This document shows, piece after piece, positions 36,190-50,345 of a stretch of DNA of 64,000 nt. The translations under genes and the position numbers were made by a program. Origin of the DNA: Polytrichum commune (lineage: Eukaryota; Streptophyta; Polytrichopsida; Polytrichales; Polytrichaceae); contig OX485807.1 in assembly GCA_950295325.1 (NCBI GenBank), positions 5,024,501-5,088,500 of the forward strand. The letters are read 5' to 3'. Positions within the stretch are counted from its first letter, which is position 1; the number at the start of each line of letters is the position of its first letter. Below the pieces are notes generated by a model. It searched no databases. It had not been told where the DNA came from and was given only the letters and a program-made list of their open reading frames with translations.

Positions 36190-36790
36190 TACCCAAATGT
36201 TGATACTTGTTTACTTGGCACCCAACATTAAAATTTCAAATTTTCAAAGATTTTTCAATGCCGGTTTGAAAACCCTTAAAAACAATGTGCCAACTTTAAA
36301 GTTACCAAAAATGAAATGAAAATTTGAGCCAACTTTAAAGTTACCAAAATGTTGATACTTGTATCCTTGGCACCGTAGGTACATATTTCAATTTCTTTAA
36401 GTTTTGTCAAGGTCACATCAAAAGCCATGGAAAATGATTACAAGGCCATATGTAATCATTTGTAAAACATTAAACAAAATTGTGACAGAAATAAATTGGC
36501 ACCCAAATGTTGCTATTAATCACCTCGGCACCAAGGTGAGTGTTTTTAGATTTTTGGAAATTTTTCATAATCGCTTTGAAAACCCAGGAAGTGCCTCAAG
36601 GGTCATCAGTAAACCATTTGAGAACAACAAACCAAATTGTGAGAGAAATCAAAAGGTACCCAAATGTTGATATTAATCACCTCAGCACCACCAATGTCTC
36701 TTGGTGTTTTAAAAAAAACATCTTATGTCCATACTTTCCTAACTTGGATCTAAGACACTTATTTTCAAGATTTTGCCATTTCTTTCCATA
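36190..36790 (+). repeat. Degenerate ~150-158 bp tandem repeat, ~4 units
   Basis: The landmark AAATGTTGMTA, followed by an ACTTG or TTAATCACC block and GGCACC, recurs at about 36196, 36346, 36503 and 36661. Units share TTTTGAAAACCC and CAAATTGTGA blocks but differ by many substitutions and indels. A related two-copy pattern (CAAATGACCC ... CCTAAAA) follows at about 36830 and 37075, 247 bp apart. The short frames here are by-products of the repeat. Confidence 0.6.
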
Positions 36791-37368
36791 GACAAACACT
36801 TAAATTAAATTTGGTCAAGTGAGCTTCAAATGACCCCAACAACGTTTGCAAGGTTCAGGGAAAAATCCTAAAACATGAGAAATTTGTCTAAGATCTGAGG
36901 CACTTATTTTTAAATTTTGTACTTTTTTATTTTGAAAAAAACTTTGAGGTTAATGTGGATTTTATCCTCTTGAATTTTGAATTTTGTGAATTGAGTGTTA
37001 TAGTGCCAAGCTACTAAATTCAAGATTTGAAGCATTTATTCACTCGAGGACATATTGAATTTAATATGGTTGAGTGGTCTCCAAATGACCCTAGCAACAC
37101 TTCTTAAGGTTGTAGGAAATGTCCTAAAATTTGAGATTATGGTGACGTAGAGTCGAGACATTTTTGTTTTTGGTTTGTTGGTTTTATTTTTATCTTATTA
37201 TTTTTGGTTTTCTACATGCCGTAATGGCCGGTTTGTGTGGCAGAGGGAGCCATGACCCCTACCCTGCTACAATGCAATATCATTGCTATTTACCAACCTC
37301 GAATCATACAACATGCCATAGAAACAAGATGGTGATTAACTATTCCAATCTGTAGACATAATAGATGA

Positions 37369-37690
37369 TGCCACTTTTGCCTTTATAATGTAGTTTTAAA
37401 TAAGGCACACTTTGTGTTGGAATGTCCACTATACAACTTCATTAGAGATAAGTTTCAATCACTATTTGAGAAGGCAATATTAGGGAGTGTCAAATCTTTC
37501 TTTTAATTAGATCAACAAGTTGATTATATCCTCTTCGTCACGGAAGCCACCACACTCCAACACTCTAGGGAATTGACCACTTTGAGACCACCCTAATGTA
37601 ACTTTAGTCCCATGAGCCTTTTCGCTTCCCGGACTCAAAAATCAATTTCAATTTCATTTCATTTCGTGGTTAAGGATGGGGGAGACATCA
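37369..37690 (+). pseudogene. LINE-type reverse transcriptase C-terminal relic
   Basis: From 37369 a frame reads CHFC followed by HFVLECPLY and IRDKFQSLFEK, up to a stop at 37504; it resumes in a shifted frame (LDQQVDY). The C-x2-C...H-x4-C pattern with ECPLY is typical of the zinc-binding tail at the C-terminus of plant non-LTR retrotransposon ORF2 proteins. A more decayed relative with a similar collinear order lies at about 40690-40960. Only this tail is preserved. Confidence 0.5.
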
Positions 37691-39988
37691 CCTTACCCAA
37701 ACCATTTGATACATGAATGCAGACTCCAAGTAGACATGTGAGGGCTTCAATATGCAACATGTCCTTAGACTTACGTACAAGCTCATGGATCATTTGTGCC
37801 ATTCACTTTGTCTCTAAAAGATGATGAATGCTCATGTGTCTCCAAAAATTTACTTAGTGTAAAATTCAACCTCTACATAGGACCATGTATATTGAGCAAG
37901 AAATGTACACTACAAATGGAGAGGTGTCTAAATTAATTTTGATGCAAAAGTATAATAGCGAGGATGGTTTTATCTTGAATTTGGGTCCTTGTTCATTTAG
38001 AGTTATAGGTCTTTCTAATTCCCAGATGCAAGCTTCTCTTATCATTTTGACAATCAAGTTTGTCATATCCATCGTTCATATTTGAAGTGTCACCACTATT
38101 AATTTGGAGCCCATGGTAGTCATCTTATTTTATATTCTTTTTTTTATGCAAGACATGACCATAGATGTGCATAAATGCCAAGATGCAACCTTGCATAACC
38201 AGTCCACAACAAGTAGCTTCAGCAATCCGGAACACAATGACTTGTCTTTACGAAGGCATAGTGGTTGATTTGAGCCCAAACCTTCATGCATATTGCGACT
38301 TATAAGTTATGGTTGAAAGCGGTTAAGGCCATGAGGTATGAACCAGGGGCAGAACGTCTTAACACCAAGGATTGTGCCTTGGAGGGCACAAAATTGTTTG
38401 GTTCCACCAAACGGAAACTCAACTTGCCACCTGGTGTTGAATGCAACTCACATCAACCTGACAAAAATGACCAACTCCGTTCCTTGCACAAACACTAGGG
38501 CAAAAAAATACCGCATAGAGGAGTCATTGGATTATGTAGGGCATGGTGTGGCACAGACCACATTGGTATTAGAGATTGATGGCCCTAATTCCCAATGGCA
38601 CATTGTAAGGTTGCCACCCAACTCTACCAAAAAATGTTGGGCAATGCAAGCCATTACAAAGACTTTGTGCAATATCAAAATGAGAATTGGCAAACATTGC
38701 ACCTTTGCTCCAACGTACAAAGGGATGAAGTAGTTCTCTTCCACCAACAATGTGGAGCATGGATTTTAGTTTTGCCATGACGACATCAAGCACTGCATGA
38801 GTGGCAAGAAAAATGAATATGTTATGGAATGGCCTATAGTACCCAAAACATGGTTGTTGAAGATAAAAATAAATTTCAAGGGCGAAGGTATTGTCGCTAG
38901 AGTACGCCTTGTTCCCATTGTGGCAAAGGAGGCATTTTCACCTTTTTGTAGGCTCTCAACAATTCAAACAATCCCCATCCCTTAATTAGATTTTTGTATG
39001 CCACTAAACCCTAACGTGCACCCACCTTCTAGATGAAAGTGCATCACAATCCTACAACACCAACAGATCACAACAAACTAGGAGAGTGACGTACTTATGG
39101 ATTGATACTATGTTGTTGTAATCACTGCCATTATGTATCAAAGATTTGGAATAATCATCAACATCATCTCCAAGGAGGATACTCCTACTATGACATCATT
39201 GGTGACATTCCAAAATGCACATGCTTGGACTTTCATCAAATTGTCTTCTATGGCTTTGCCAAATAAAAGAAAATGCATGTATTGCAAACACATGTCCCAT
39301 GAGTTCAAATTTCTATCCAAGGTAAATTACAACAACGACAAGTTCATTCACCGTCCAACGTATACCCACAAGGTCATGTGACTTGTTGGTGCTTGTTGGT
39401 GTTGTTGAACACAAGTATTAATGCTAGTATAGTGTTCATCATAATATGTCGAAGTGTCAGTTGATGACATTAATAATTTCTAATCTACTTTGGTTACAAG
39501 CAACAATGTTATGAATTATTACAATAACAACCAACAATTGATTGAACACTTTTATAATAGTCCATGGTAATAGCCCCCCTTTATGTTCTTAATTTTTGAA
39601 ATGTCAATACTATACAATTAAATTAAATAAATAAATCTAGTATTAAATTTAAATTATGATCCCTATAGTCCTAGAAAATTATTATATTGGACTTTATTGT
39701 TCACATGTTACCGCTACTCATGTCTTAGCTTCCCTCATGTTTGCCCCACGCTCAACCCCACTACACCCTGCCCACCCATGAGCTTACTTATATGTATTTA
39801 TTCAGATTTTGTGTAAGATATTAAATACATATTAAAATCATTAAAAAGTGTAGTGTATCCATATGATATGTAATTAATTTTTATTTTGTTTTAACTAGTC
39901 TAAGCCAATTTTCTTATCCAAATGGACTCTAAAAATAGGTTAAATCATTTAACATGTTGGTTTTGAAGCACCCTCAACCTTTACATGA
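37691..39988. other. Intergenic DNA with unrecognised ORF fragments
   Basis: Short plus-strand frames between 38286 and 38985 overlap in all three phases. Together they could be a decayed coding sequence (for example a transposase), but I recognise no motif. The rest is AT-rich without visible structure. Confidence 0.3.
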
Positions 39989-41088
39989 GAGTTATCCTTC
40001 ATGTCTCAAAAACTCATGTTTTGATAGGGAGTTTCACCTCACTTTGGACAGTTCACAATGTTAAGGATCGTCATGGCGAGTTCAAATGCACCTAAAAATG
40101 ATGCTTTCAAAAGTTTATAAGGAACTCATATTTATAAAGCCATCTCTCGACCAAAGTCAAATGAAACTCTCATTGGAGATCTTCGAAGAAGGCATGACAT
40201 CTTACTAGCCGAATTCAATGTTACCTACTAGGCATTCAACAACAGCTTGCTCCTCTTGGTTAGTTAATAAACCAACCTCACTATCCCACCACTAGCCAAA
40301 AAAGTATTCAACACTTGGCACAGATCGACAACCATATGGAAGACATCATGGGTCATGACACTCAACCACATCAAAAACAACATATTATATTGAGGCCTTG
40401 AAGTAACACCTTCCATTTGGTGACACCTTTTGGTAATCCTTAAGTCAACAAGTGAGTGCAATAGTGCCATTAAGTCATTGTTAAATGCGATGTAATCATA
40501 TGTGGTATTTAGTATAAAATAGCACCACTTCAACCACTCATAGTAGCAGTGTAAGAATGATTCAAGAACACTTTTAGAATACCACTAACTTTGGCCAATC
40601 ACAATGGCTAATCAAGGATCAATCCACTCAAGAGGGCAATGTACGAGTGATCCACAGAAAGGGGACAACACCCTTCATTTAATATAAGACCCTCACCTGT
40701 AATAAAGCTCATTTTGTGGTGATTCTCGTTTAGAAATCCAACATCAATAGACCCCTCTGAGATACATTCCCATCACTATTTGAGAACATACTTCCAAGGA
40801 ACCTCATCTTTCCTTCGATTAGACCACCAAGTTGACATTAGCCTCTATCTCAGAGGCACCACTCTAGGGAATTAGCTCATTTGAAGCCATCTTGATGTCC
40901 AAGTCACCTTTCTGGCTTCCCAGAGTTTAAAATCAATTTCATTTCGTTTCAGTCAAAATGCCTCCCTTTCATTCCACCAGATTTAGAGGTTCCGACATCA
41001 CATGAACAGTCCTTAAATATTCTAAAATGTCCAAAATGGGCCGAAACTCCTTACCAACAACCAGAACGTGAGTGCTCGAGAACGACTC
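39989..41088. mobile_element. 1.1 kb foldback element related to 381-767
   Basis: The left end GAGTTATCC...CTCAAAAACTCATG and the right end (inverse of GAGTCGTTCTCGAGCACTCA) are related to each other and to the arms at 381-767. All share the GGGAGTTTC/GGAGTTTCGGCCCA block. Between them lies the decayed LINE-like tail (about 40690-40960). This could be an insertion into the element or captured sequence. No clean target duplication was found. Confidence 0.5.
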
Positions 41089-42129
41089 TATTTTTTTTAT
41101 AGAAACATTAAACTAAAAGAAGTATTAATCTTTGAGAATACTATCATAAGAAACAGGGACATTCCTTGCACCGCTATTTCCCTGCACTACTTTTTTTTTG
41201 GATACAAGGGACACATCCACACATCCCAAGCAATTTTACCAATGCATTTGTGTACACAATCAAGGATGGAGACACTCTACAAAAGATTCACGAACATTTG
41301 CAAAATGATTTAACTACAAGGAGAAAGGGATGCTTTAAGGAAAGTGGCAAGCATCAAATACTAGCAGGAATGGCACCACTGAAGTTTGTATTGCTCTCTA
41401 ATTACCAAGGTGAGAAAAGGTGAAACCGTTTGTCGATATGAAAGGAGGTTCAAATACCATAGACGGGCTGCAAAATATAGTTATAGTCACAACATCTTGA
41501 GCACAAATATGCACTTCAAAGAATCCCAGCCTGCCAAGAATATGGAAAATAGAAAGGATTTTCGTCTACTGCATTTGCCTGTAGAAGGAAACCACATCAA
41601 GAATTCATCAGATATCCAGTACTTTGTCATATTACCAATTTGGCAAAGCAATATAGGGAGTCACAAATGAGAAACATACACATCCAAATGTGATCTGTAG
41701 TTTTAGTGGTCAAATCAAACCAACAACCTTCCTTGCAATCATTCAGTCTAGACACTTACAATGCTTCATGTGCAGATCAGTTTTCACCATTTAGAAGATC
41801 CTGACAATGTCGGCTGTTGTATTATTCACAAAGGAAAGCTGAACATTAGTGGAAATACCTGATAAGAAATTGCTGCAGTGATCCGGGACTTTCTGGGCAG
41901 ATAGCACACTTGTGTGTAAAGTGTGTAAAGAATCAGGGGTGCTTGTCACAGATACTGGATAAACTCCTCCAAGAACAAGCTAGAAACTCTAAATAAAATG
42001 TTGAAACAATTTCAGCATCCTGCTCAGTTAGTGTAGCAACACCTTCCTCTCTACCTATTCAACTCCTCAACATTGTATCCACCACTTGTCTGCAGCTGGA
42101 CTTTTGCCTAACGTAATCATATTCACAAA
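41089..42129. other. 3' flank of VPS54
   Basis: This stretch lies downstream of the VPS54 stop codon on the minus strand and should include its 3' UTR. I cannot place a polyadenylation site. Frames of 80-94 codons on the plus strand have no recognisable domain. Confidence 0.4.
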
Positions 42130-45100
42130 TTAAGGTGGGGGTTCTACTCCAAATCTTTGTAGCAAAAATTCATCAAGTTCTCCCGATTTCTGGACTCCAT
42201 TCGGACCCACATTATCTGATGGCAACCCACGTATGCAAGCCAGAACAACCTGAATGTCTCTGTACAATCTGCAAAGAATTCATTTCAATCTCATGTCACT
42301 GTCCTGATTATACTGCAGAGAAGACACATCGGCAATACAAGGTGATGAAAATAGTTTCATCAATTCGTATTGGTCCAACCCCCCAAGGTACTTAAGGTCT
42401 GAGCTAACCATAGATAAAGATAACCAACAAACAAACCTTGTATGAGGTTCTTGACAGATCCTACAAAACATAAGGTTCATCATGCCCAACCAGCTGACAT
42501 TTACTTGGTCTTAGGTGACGAGAATTATCAAGACATAAATATCTTACCATAGATACTTCAAATGAGCACGCTTGATAAACACTCAACGCTAGTCTTGAAC
42601 CAGTCTATGTTGTAACACATAATGGATGTGAAAACTATGATTGAAAGTTCCGTTCAGCACCCTTATTAGAATCACTATTCCAACATTTGCTAGCACATTC
42701 AGGTTTTGAAACATGTATGAGTACCTGCGTTTAGCTTGAGGTGTGCTCACATCCACTTTTGAGTAAGCATCACTAAGCTGAGAGTGAAAAAGTAACACCA
42801 CACGCCTGAAATCACAGAACACCTTACCATCATCAAAAATGAACTAGAACTTCAACCGTCCTTTTCAATGCTGCAGCAAGAGAATCAGAAGCAGGAGGAT
42901 GGGGATGTAGGGGTTCTTACGTAAATATAGAACGCACATCTTGTTCCAGCAAAAGTGGAGACAGAACTCGGTGCAGAACACCCACTTCCTAAACCACACA
43001 TACCCAGAAAGGTGAGTACTACTCCACCCAATCATCAAGCAAATAAAAAGAGTGTCTTTGTTAATTATCTATCCTCTCAATGAAGTGTTCAAAAATGAAA
43101 GCCTGATCTGACATCAGTAACTGCTGAAAGTGCTTTACTTGACAGGAAATCATGCTCTGTCATCTACTAGATGACCCTAGAGCAATCAAACAGCTGACAA
43201 ATTTAACCTGGATGTTGGTGCACCTACTTTTGTCAAGGCCTTTGCAAACTGGCTGGCCTGGGTATCACCATCTTCAGGTCGATTCCATGTCTCCACAGTT
43301 TGTGGTATGGTGCGGAGGTGCACAGTCAAACGCTCCTTCATAATTGCCACCAATTTAGAGTGGATTTCATCTTTGTGGACCCGATAGTCCTATACCCAAC
43401 CCAAAACCATCAAACAGTTTCAACTCTCAAATTACAGGAATATCCTACAAAACTTGCACTCAAGGGAATGTTTCAAGGCCCTCCGAAACAAATATGACAT
43501 GACCATTCTCACTAAGAGTACACAATTTTTTTGGTAGAATCACAAGCTTTCATAACCCAAGAATAGCGTCTCCATCTACTTTGCTTGTGCAGTTAGTCTA
43601 GAAGTTCTTGTAACTGATTGGTAAGTACATAGTCATATATGCTCTCAGAGATACTTCGAGTATATGCCAACAAGTATACACCAACCAATACTTTCCAATG
43701 CTTAAGAATCTTGCACTTGATAAGACTCTGACCTAGACACCATACCTGTCTCACACGATCAATTTCTGTGAGTAGTAGTGCCTTGCGAGCATCTGGAATA
43801 TGGACTGAGAGCATTTTCCGTATGTCTGCAAGCAACCGGAATTTTCCAGAGTCATATAACAGAATGATGATATACTATTTCTTCCCAAATTCACAAGTAA
43901 ACATAATCAGGTCAAGTCCTGTGCTATTGCCTGTTTTATCTGCCTTTTCTTCAGACTATGGCCCAATCATTAGTAAATGTATAAAACTCAACTGGGTTAT
44001 ATTAGGACCACGCTACAGCAAAGTTAGAAGGAACATGAGCAAGTTGTACAAGTTTGTACCAGGGATTAAAGCATAGAAGAAGCTGATGCTCTGACTTGCC
44101 AATGCCAAGTGCTTTGCAGTGATGGATTTCAAACCAGCAACCTGCCCAATTTGAGATTCATTAAAACCCAAGGAGATAAGAAGATTACACTGTCTAAAAC
44201 CGACACAAAAATTACAGGTGAGGTGCAACAGAATCAAACAAAATAGTCAAGGTATCATCTGTGCCAGTTTTTGAAACTGAAGAGAAATTCTGCCCCTTGT
44301 TCTCATCTCTGAAGTGTAAAAGACCACCATATGATAGAAATGAACAAGATTCAAATGAACTACACAGCATTCTCAAGAAGTCTACACCTCACCTGCATGG
44401 CTCCAGCACCAAGTACAAGTTGACAAGACCGAGAGTTGAAAGATTTCAATATCTCAGCAACACGGTGTACAATTTCTGTGGCCAGTGCCGGAAGGGCATT
44501 GCTTATATCCATATATTCCGCAATCATCTTCAACAATATGAGCCCACTGCCCAGAGCCCACGAAACTTGATAAGTACATGTAGACAAATTTCTTCAAAGA
44601 GCATATTTAGATCATTTTGTGCCAATACCATATTATTGTGATGGAACAAACTTGGCATGCAGCTACAAAGAGAAACAACTGAAAGTTACTAACAAGGGCA
44701 TCATTAAAGAAGACTGTAGAAAGAAAGGGAATTAGAAATAAGAAGCCCTTGAAGATCAAGGGATCACAAACTCAGCAATATGTGTGATGATGGAGGATAT
44801 ACCAATTCACACAATGGTAGCTTGTTCCATGTATCTGAAGACATTTTGTAGATGGCCTCTCCCGACCCTTTTTGGTCCGTCCAGTATTCTGGTCCACTGC
44901 AGAAGCATCTGTAATTACAGTTGGAGCAGGAGTAGGGGCAGGCTTTGATACATTGCCATTTGATTCTCCACTTTCGACTGCCACACTTTCAGCTGTATTA
45001 TCGTGGTCAACACTTTCTTCAGGAGTCTGCAAGCAACAGCAAGAAATGAAGTTAATTAACATCAAAATAGCTTCCCCAGCCTGACAAGGGCAATAGGCAC

Positions 45101-48100
45101 AGGCAAGGAAAATCCTTTAAAGTCTGGAATGATTGATAGATAGTCATTTTTACAAAGACAGGTACCACAAAGCATGTATAAACAACCCCAGAAGAAGTAA
45201 CCTCACACAATCAAAGTTATCTGTTATATCAGCTTTCTGACCTGAAAGGTTTGAGATAAAAAGCAGTTGATCATTGTGAGCAATGTTTAAACATTCTCAT
45301 TGTCCTCAGCTTACCTTGCCATTCACTTGATTGGCACCTTGATCTGCCTTAGGAACACCTAGGTCCTGATGGGAATGTTCATCTGAAACAGTGGGCTCCT
45401 CAGTGGCAGCTTGGGCACTGTTCACATCTGCTTGATCAGCAGAATCTGCTCGGACAAGAGCTTCTGTCATAGTGGACCTCCCATTACTTAGTGATTCAAA
45501 GGCAGTGAATCTATCCAGAATGGCCTGAAACTCATCAGGAGCATCTACTGGTACCCAAGTCTCTTGCTCCAGCACAGCTGTGATCTTTTGCATCTGCAAT
45601 CAAGAAAATAAAAAACATGAAGTATCTTAAAAGAGAGGGGCAAAGCAATACATTGAAGAGCAAGCTGTAAACCACAGCTACAAACAGCTACATTGAGGGT
45701 CAGAAGCATCAAAATATATGAAGCCCTGCAAGAACCAGTCCCACACTCTTTCAGAAGTGTAATGCACCTCACTACTAAATAAAGATCCAAATGTGAACCT
45801 TGTATTACATAATGTAATGCACCTCACTACTAATTAAAGATCCAAATGTGAACCTTGTATTACATAATACATGAAAAGTTTCCATAATCCTTGTATAGAT
45901 ATACAGAACCAACATTTTGAGGAACTACATCTCAAGAAAACAATCTGCAACTAATTTAGAACAGATTACCCGAGTATTGTGTTGATTATCAACAAAGGAT
46001 TTGGACTGTGATTGTAGCGTGCCTCTTATACTATAGCCCAAACGACCCCCCACCTGTTTGTACAAGAGAGCATTAGTTTGAAAATTTTCCAAATTCCTGC
46101 AAGACAAGCTCAGATTACCAGAAATACATATAAAAATAGCCTGAGAATACTACCAATTGTGTTTATCAGAGAAATCACTTTCATCATGATTGGCAATTCT
46201 GAAGACAGGCTGCTGGCACAACAACATGATTTGTCACTAGTAAATATCACAAACGTTTTTCTTAAATTGATATTACCTTCTCAGTTGCAGAGATGAACTC
46301 CTGCGTAATATCATAGATGCTAACAAATTCTTGTAGCCGTAATTTTGGGTGAATTAGTGCCCGCACACCCAACAACTTGGCCCATCTCCCATGAGCCGAA
46401 TCACATGCAGCACATACTGCTTCTGTATTCTCCAGCAGAACATCCGCCCTGCCATCCATATGCATACATGGAACTGTATATAAATGTATAGAGCTTCATA
46501 ATGGTCTAGTCTACTTCCAAATTAAACCAAATGATACTCTGTGAAGACAAAAATTACATAAGTGCCTCTGAAAGATGCAACAACACAAAATTTAGTGAAG
46601 CTGATGAGCCTCAGAGACTACCCTACCGAAATTGCTTTGAAATATTGGATGTTGTCACCGAAGACTTAGTCCGTGCAAGTGTCTTGCTGCTATCCAGCAA
46701 GTCCTTATTTAAGGAGCGTGGGGGGTGTATGCTTCCTTCCTGAGCTGCCTCTGCGGCTGCTGCAGCAGCCGCTCCTGATGCAAACGCTGCGGCAACAGCT
46801 TCTGCTGCATAGCTTCCTTGAAGACCCCCAATAATTTGCTCAATCACAATACGAATCTGTGCTGCTTGCACCAGCCGAGACTGTTTCCCACAAATATTTA
46901 TAAATGTTAATAAAGTACTCATTGTCACCATAATACTTTGTTTATCATACAGCAGTAATGGAAAAATGAAGAAACAGAAAATACCTGGACAGCAGCAAAA
47001 ACAGCAGCCAATAGGCGTACAAAGTTTTCAGGCGATAATCCACGCAACTTGAATGCAAGAGATACACCACCTACTGCACCTCCAAAAAAAAAACAGTACA
47101 TGTTGACAGCCAACTCTCAGTCCACCTTCATCCTAAGTCGCATGTCCACACTTGACAGTCATTTCATAACAAATTGGCTGGAGTCCTAGGAAAATCCCTT
47201 ACAGAAGTAAATATGAAAAATAATGTAGCACTGTAAAAATTAGTATGCTGAAAGGCAACTCCAGCCTCAGAGATTTTGCCCAGGCAAATTGTGATTGTAG
47301 AGCTGGTTGGACCTATTTACAAGCAAACAATGCATAACTTGGAGAACTACACGAGGCTTGTTTTGCACACGAACCATCCAAGTCTGCCTGTCGATCAGCA
47401 GAAGGCAACTCCCCAACATCAGGAGGACGTACAAATAAAATAGGTAGCAGTTCTGCCACTACTGTCTTGATGGTATGCTTTATATCGGAGGTCAAAGCAT
47501 CTCTGTATGTCCTCAAAACCGCAGGGAGCTTTGACTGGTCCAAAAACAAATAATTTGTTAGATACTGCAGGACCCTGCCCATAGGAGGCGCTCTATATCA
47601 TCCAGAAATTGATATTAAACTAAGCCCATCAGTGAGAGGCAATCTGAGGTCCCCAAAGTGAAGACTTACAGTTCGGAGTAAGCCTATAACAATAGGCAAA
47701 AGCTGGTCCCTTAAGCCACCTTCTTCATCTCCACCAGCTGATATCTGCAAAAGAGACACCACAAAGGACATAAAGTGCTTCAGAAAATAAGATATACTAT
47801 TTAGGCATACAACACTTACAGAATAAATAAAATGCACACCAGCAACTATATTTACAGCATGTGTAGTTGAGGAAGTACATGCTTTAACACTTATATGCAC
47901 TTAAAACTCAGAAGGCATGGCATGTCCATCCATTGGATGTCAATATACAAGATTTTGCATGATGAGGACATCAGAAATAATTAAATTTATTCCACAACAC
48001 AATCACTAGGCTGCAAGAGACGATACCTCTGAAGAATCAAACTCCATCATCAATGGAATGAGGCCCTTCTCCCGTGCATTGAACCTAGTCAAAAGAGCAC

Positions 48101-50345
48101 TTGTCTCGAGGTCCAATGAATCATGAATAGACAATCGTACAAAATCCTCTGCCAGGATACTGCATACAGAGAAGGATAAGTTTGGATACTTATAAACAGG
48201 AATGCTTGTACAAACATGAAATCGTTTTCAACAATCCTGGTCAGCAACAATCATTTCAAGGAACTACTCGTGATAGAAGTGCAATCCTTAGAATCCAGAG
48301 GTGGATGCTTCCTTGTTGACAAGGACAGTTCTTCAAAAGTTTGTCCATAATGTGTCCATGAAAACTTCAACCACTAGAATTTAGTTGCAAAGTAATGTTT
48401 ACAAACAAGAAAACTTCAAATCTTCCATATTCTAAAGGGTGCACTTTTATTAGATGGTACAACATGTGCAAATTATATACAAAGATTGTGAACCAACAAG
48501 AATGGTCAACTCCCTTGTTGGCAATCAGCCCAACACAACTTTATCACTGACTTACTAAGAGAAAGATGAGACAAAAACCATTCTTGTTTAACGTCAAAAG
48601 ACTCAAGGGACTAGAGCATGCCAGAAACAGGGAGTTCAGGAACCACTCAGGTACTAGTTGTTTAAAGCAACACTTGTCTGGTCACCTTCAATTTTTCACT
48701 TGCCAAAAAACAGAGCCTGCTTGGAAAGTTGGATACCTATTTACAGATTCCATAGCTGTGCTTAATTGTCCACCAAGATGTCGAAAACAATGCAGTCCAA
48801 CCAGCTCATCACCTCCCTGGATATCATAATGTGATGAGAATTTATGTATCTATCATTGCATAGTTGCTTGGATAACAGAGTACTGCTCTCTAATCTGTGT
48901 TAAGGTTGCAGTTTATAAAAGATTGAGGACAGAATAATCATATGCTCAAGGTTTTATAGCCGTTCTGTAATTTGGCAAGAATGACAGCCACAATGGTTTC
49001 CTAAAACACTTGCCAGCAAGTGCTGTAGGTCATCAACAACGTCCAATGTACCCGCACAGTCTCCAGCAGTTACAAGCTGTAGGAATTCAAAAACCAACAG
49101 CTTAGTTGATGAAAGTTATATCAATCAATATATATCAATACTTACACGTAAAAGGTTATCCAACCAACAAAGCAAATAGAAGAAATCCAAAGTTTGTACA
49201 GAAATAAACTCAAACAAACAAAATAGAGAAGGGACAAAGTAGAGGCAAGCTTCAACTACTGACATCAACTCCAGGAATTAAACTCAGAGGAACCCTAATA
49301 CCAGATATTAGTACCATGCCATAGAGAACTTGCACATGTAAAGTCTTAGCCCCCAGGCCTCCATCATCTCACTAGTAACAAAAGACAAGCTTCGCTCAAC
49401 ATGACACAAAAATCAAGTTCTTCCACAATTGGGTCATGAAGGCGATACCAGTCGTAATGTAGAGATAGCTTGATTGACATAACCAACAAGCTTCAGCTTC
49501 TGATGAAGTTCAAGCATGTTGCCTCGACGGATTTCTAAACCTTGCAGGTGTCTCGCAGGTTCAACAATGTCGCGATCCAAAAGATGAACTGTGTCCTGCA
49601 GCTCCCTGATCTGGTCACATGCGCCTACAATCCTACCATTCAAATCTTCCAACTGGTCCAAGGCCTCAAAGAAAGAGTCAGACCGAGCTGAGATTTCTCT
49701 CACCAAATGCACCTCCACAAGGTCCAAGTAGTGAGACAGTTTCTCCTGGAGCATCATGTTCTGAGGAATAGTGGAAAATGGGCAGGCAGCTTGAAACGTG
49801 GAGCCTTTCTCAAGTGCAAAATCTTCTGAGAAATAGAGAGAAGGAATCTCCCGTAGACAAGCCTGCAGAGCCTCACCATGCTCTGGATGAGAAGATTCGA
49901 TGCCTCTAGAAGAAGAACTACTACTACTACTTGTTCCCAAATGATTCTTCTGTTCCCAATTCTCATGTTGTCGCACATCAGAGAATCGGCTGTAGGGTTC
50001 TGAAATAGAATCCAAGTAGGGTTGGAAATCCGATTTGGAGATGTCAGGGAGAATTCCAGATGCCAAGGGAGGTGGGACAACTTCAATATTAACATCACCT
50101 GAAGCTGACAAAAACCATGTCCCCCATGATGCTTCATGATTATAGATGCCTGACTTGCCTAACCGTGGATTGTTCAACACAGATGCCAAGCTCTGCCCAT
50201 AATGAGAAACAGCCTCTGAGCTCGTATTATCCGTGGAGAATGAAACTCCACGCTTCGATGCAACCCCTGATGAGCTGGCATTCATCGCATGTCCACTCTG
50301 CATCCCCTCACTGGGAGGCCTTCCCGAGTAGGATGGGGTCTCCAT
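42130..50345 (-). CDS. VPS54: VPS54, GARP tethering complex subunit (19 exons)
   Basis: Subunit of the Golgi-associated retrograde protein complex, which tethers endosome-derived vesicles at the trans-Golgi network. Exons in transcript order: 50345-49449, 49076-49014, 48816-48737, 48159-48027, 47744-47670, 47534-47375, 47073-46985, 46880-46627, 46448-46277, 46053-45970, 45593-45315, 45026-44803, 44546-44393, 44141-44060, 43825-43746, 43389-43228, 42988-42921, 42805-42725, 42268-42130. Frame is kept throughout: 1091 aa, close to other plant VPS54 proteins. The N-terminal Vps54_N region includes PSLYFSEDFALEKG and a coiled-coil stretch (LEDLNGRIVGACDQIRELQD). The C-terminal Vps54 domain includes GLILLKMIAEYMD and LVLGAGAMQVAGLKSI. 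Exon 1 has a Ser run and exon 8 an Ala run. Intron 2 has a GC donor (CTG|GCAAGT). No disabling change was seen. Confidence 0.96.

Noticed and set aside
38286-38985. Overlapping plus-strand frames that might be a decayed protein
   Set aside because: No motif recognised in any phase; kept only as an unassigned note.
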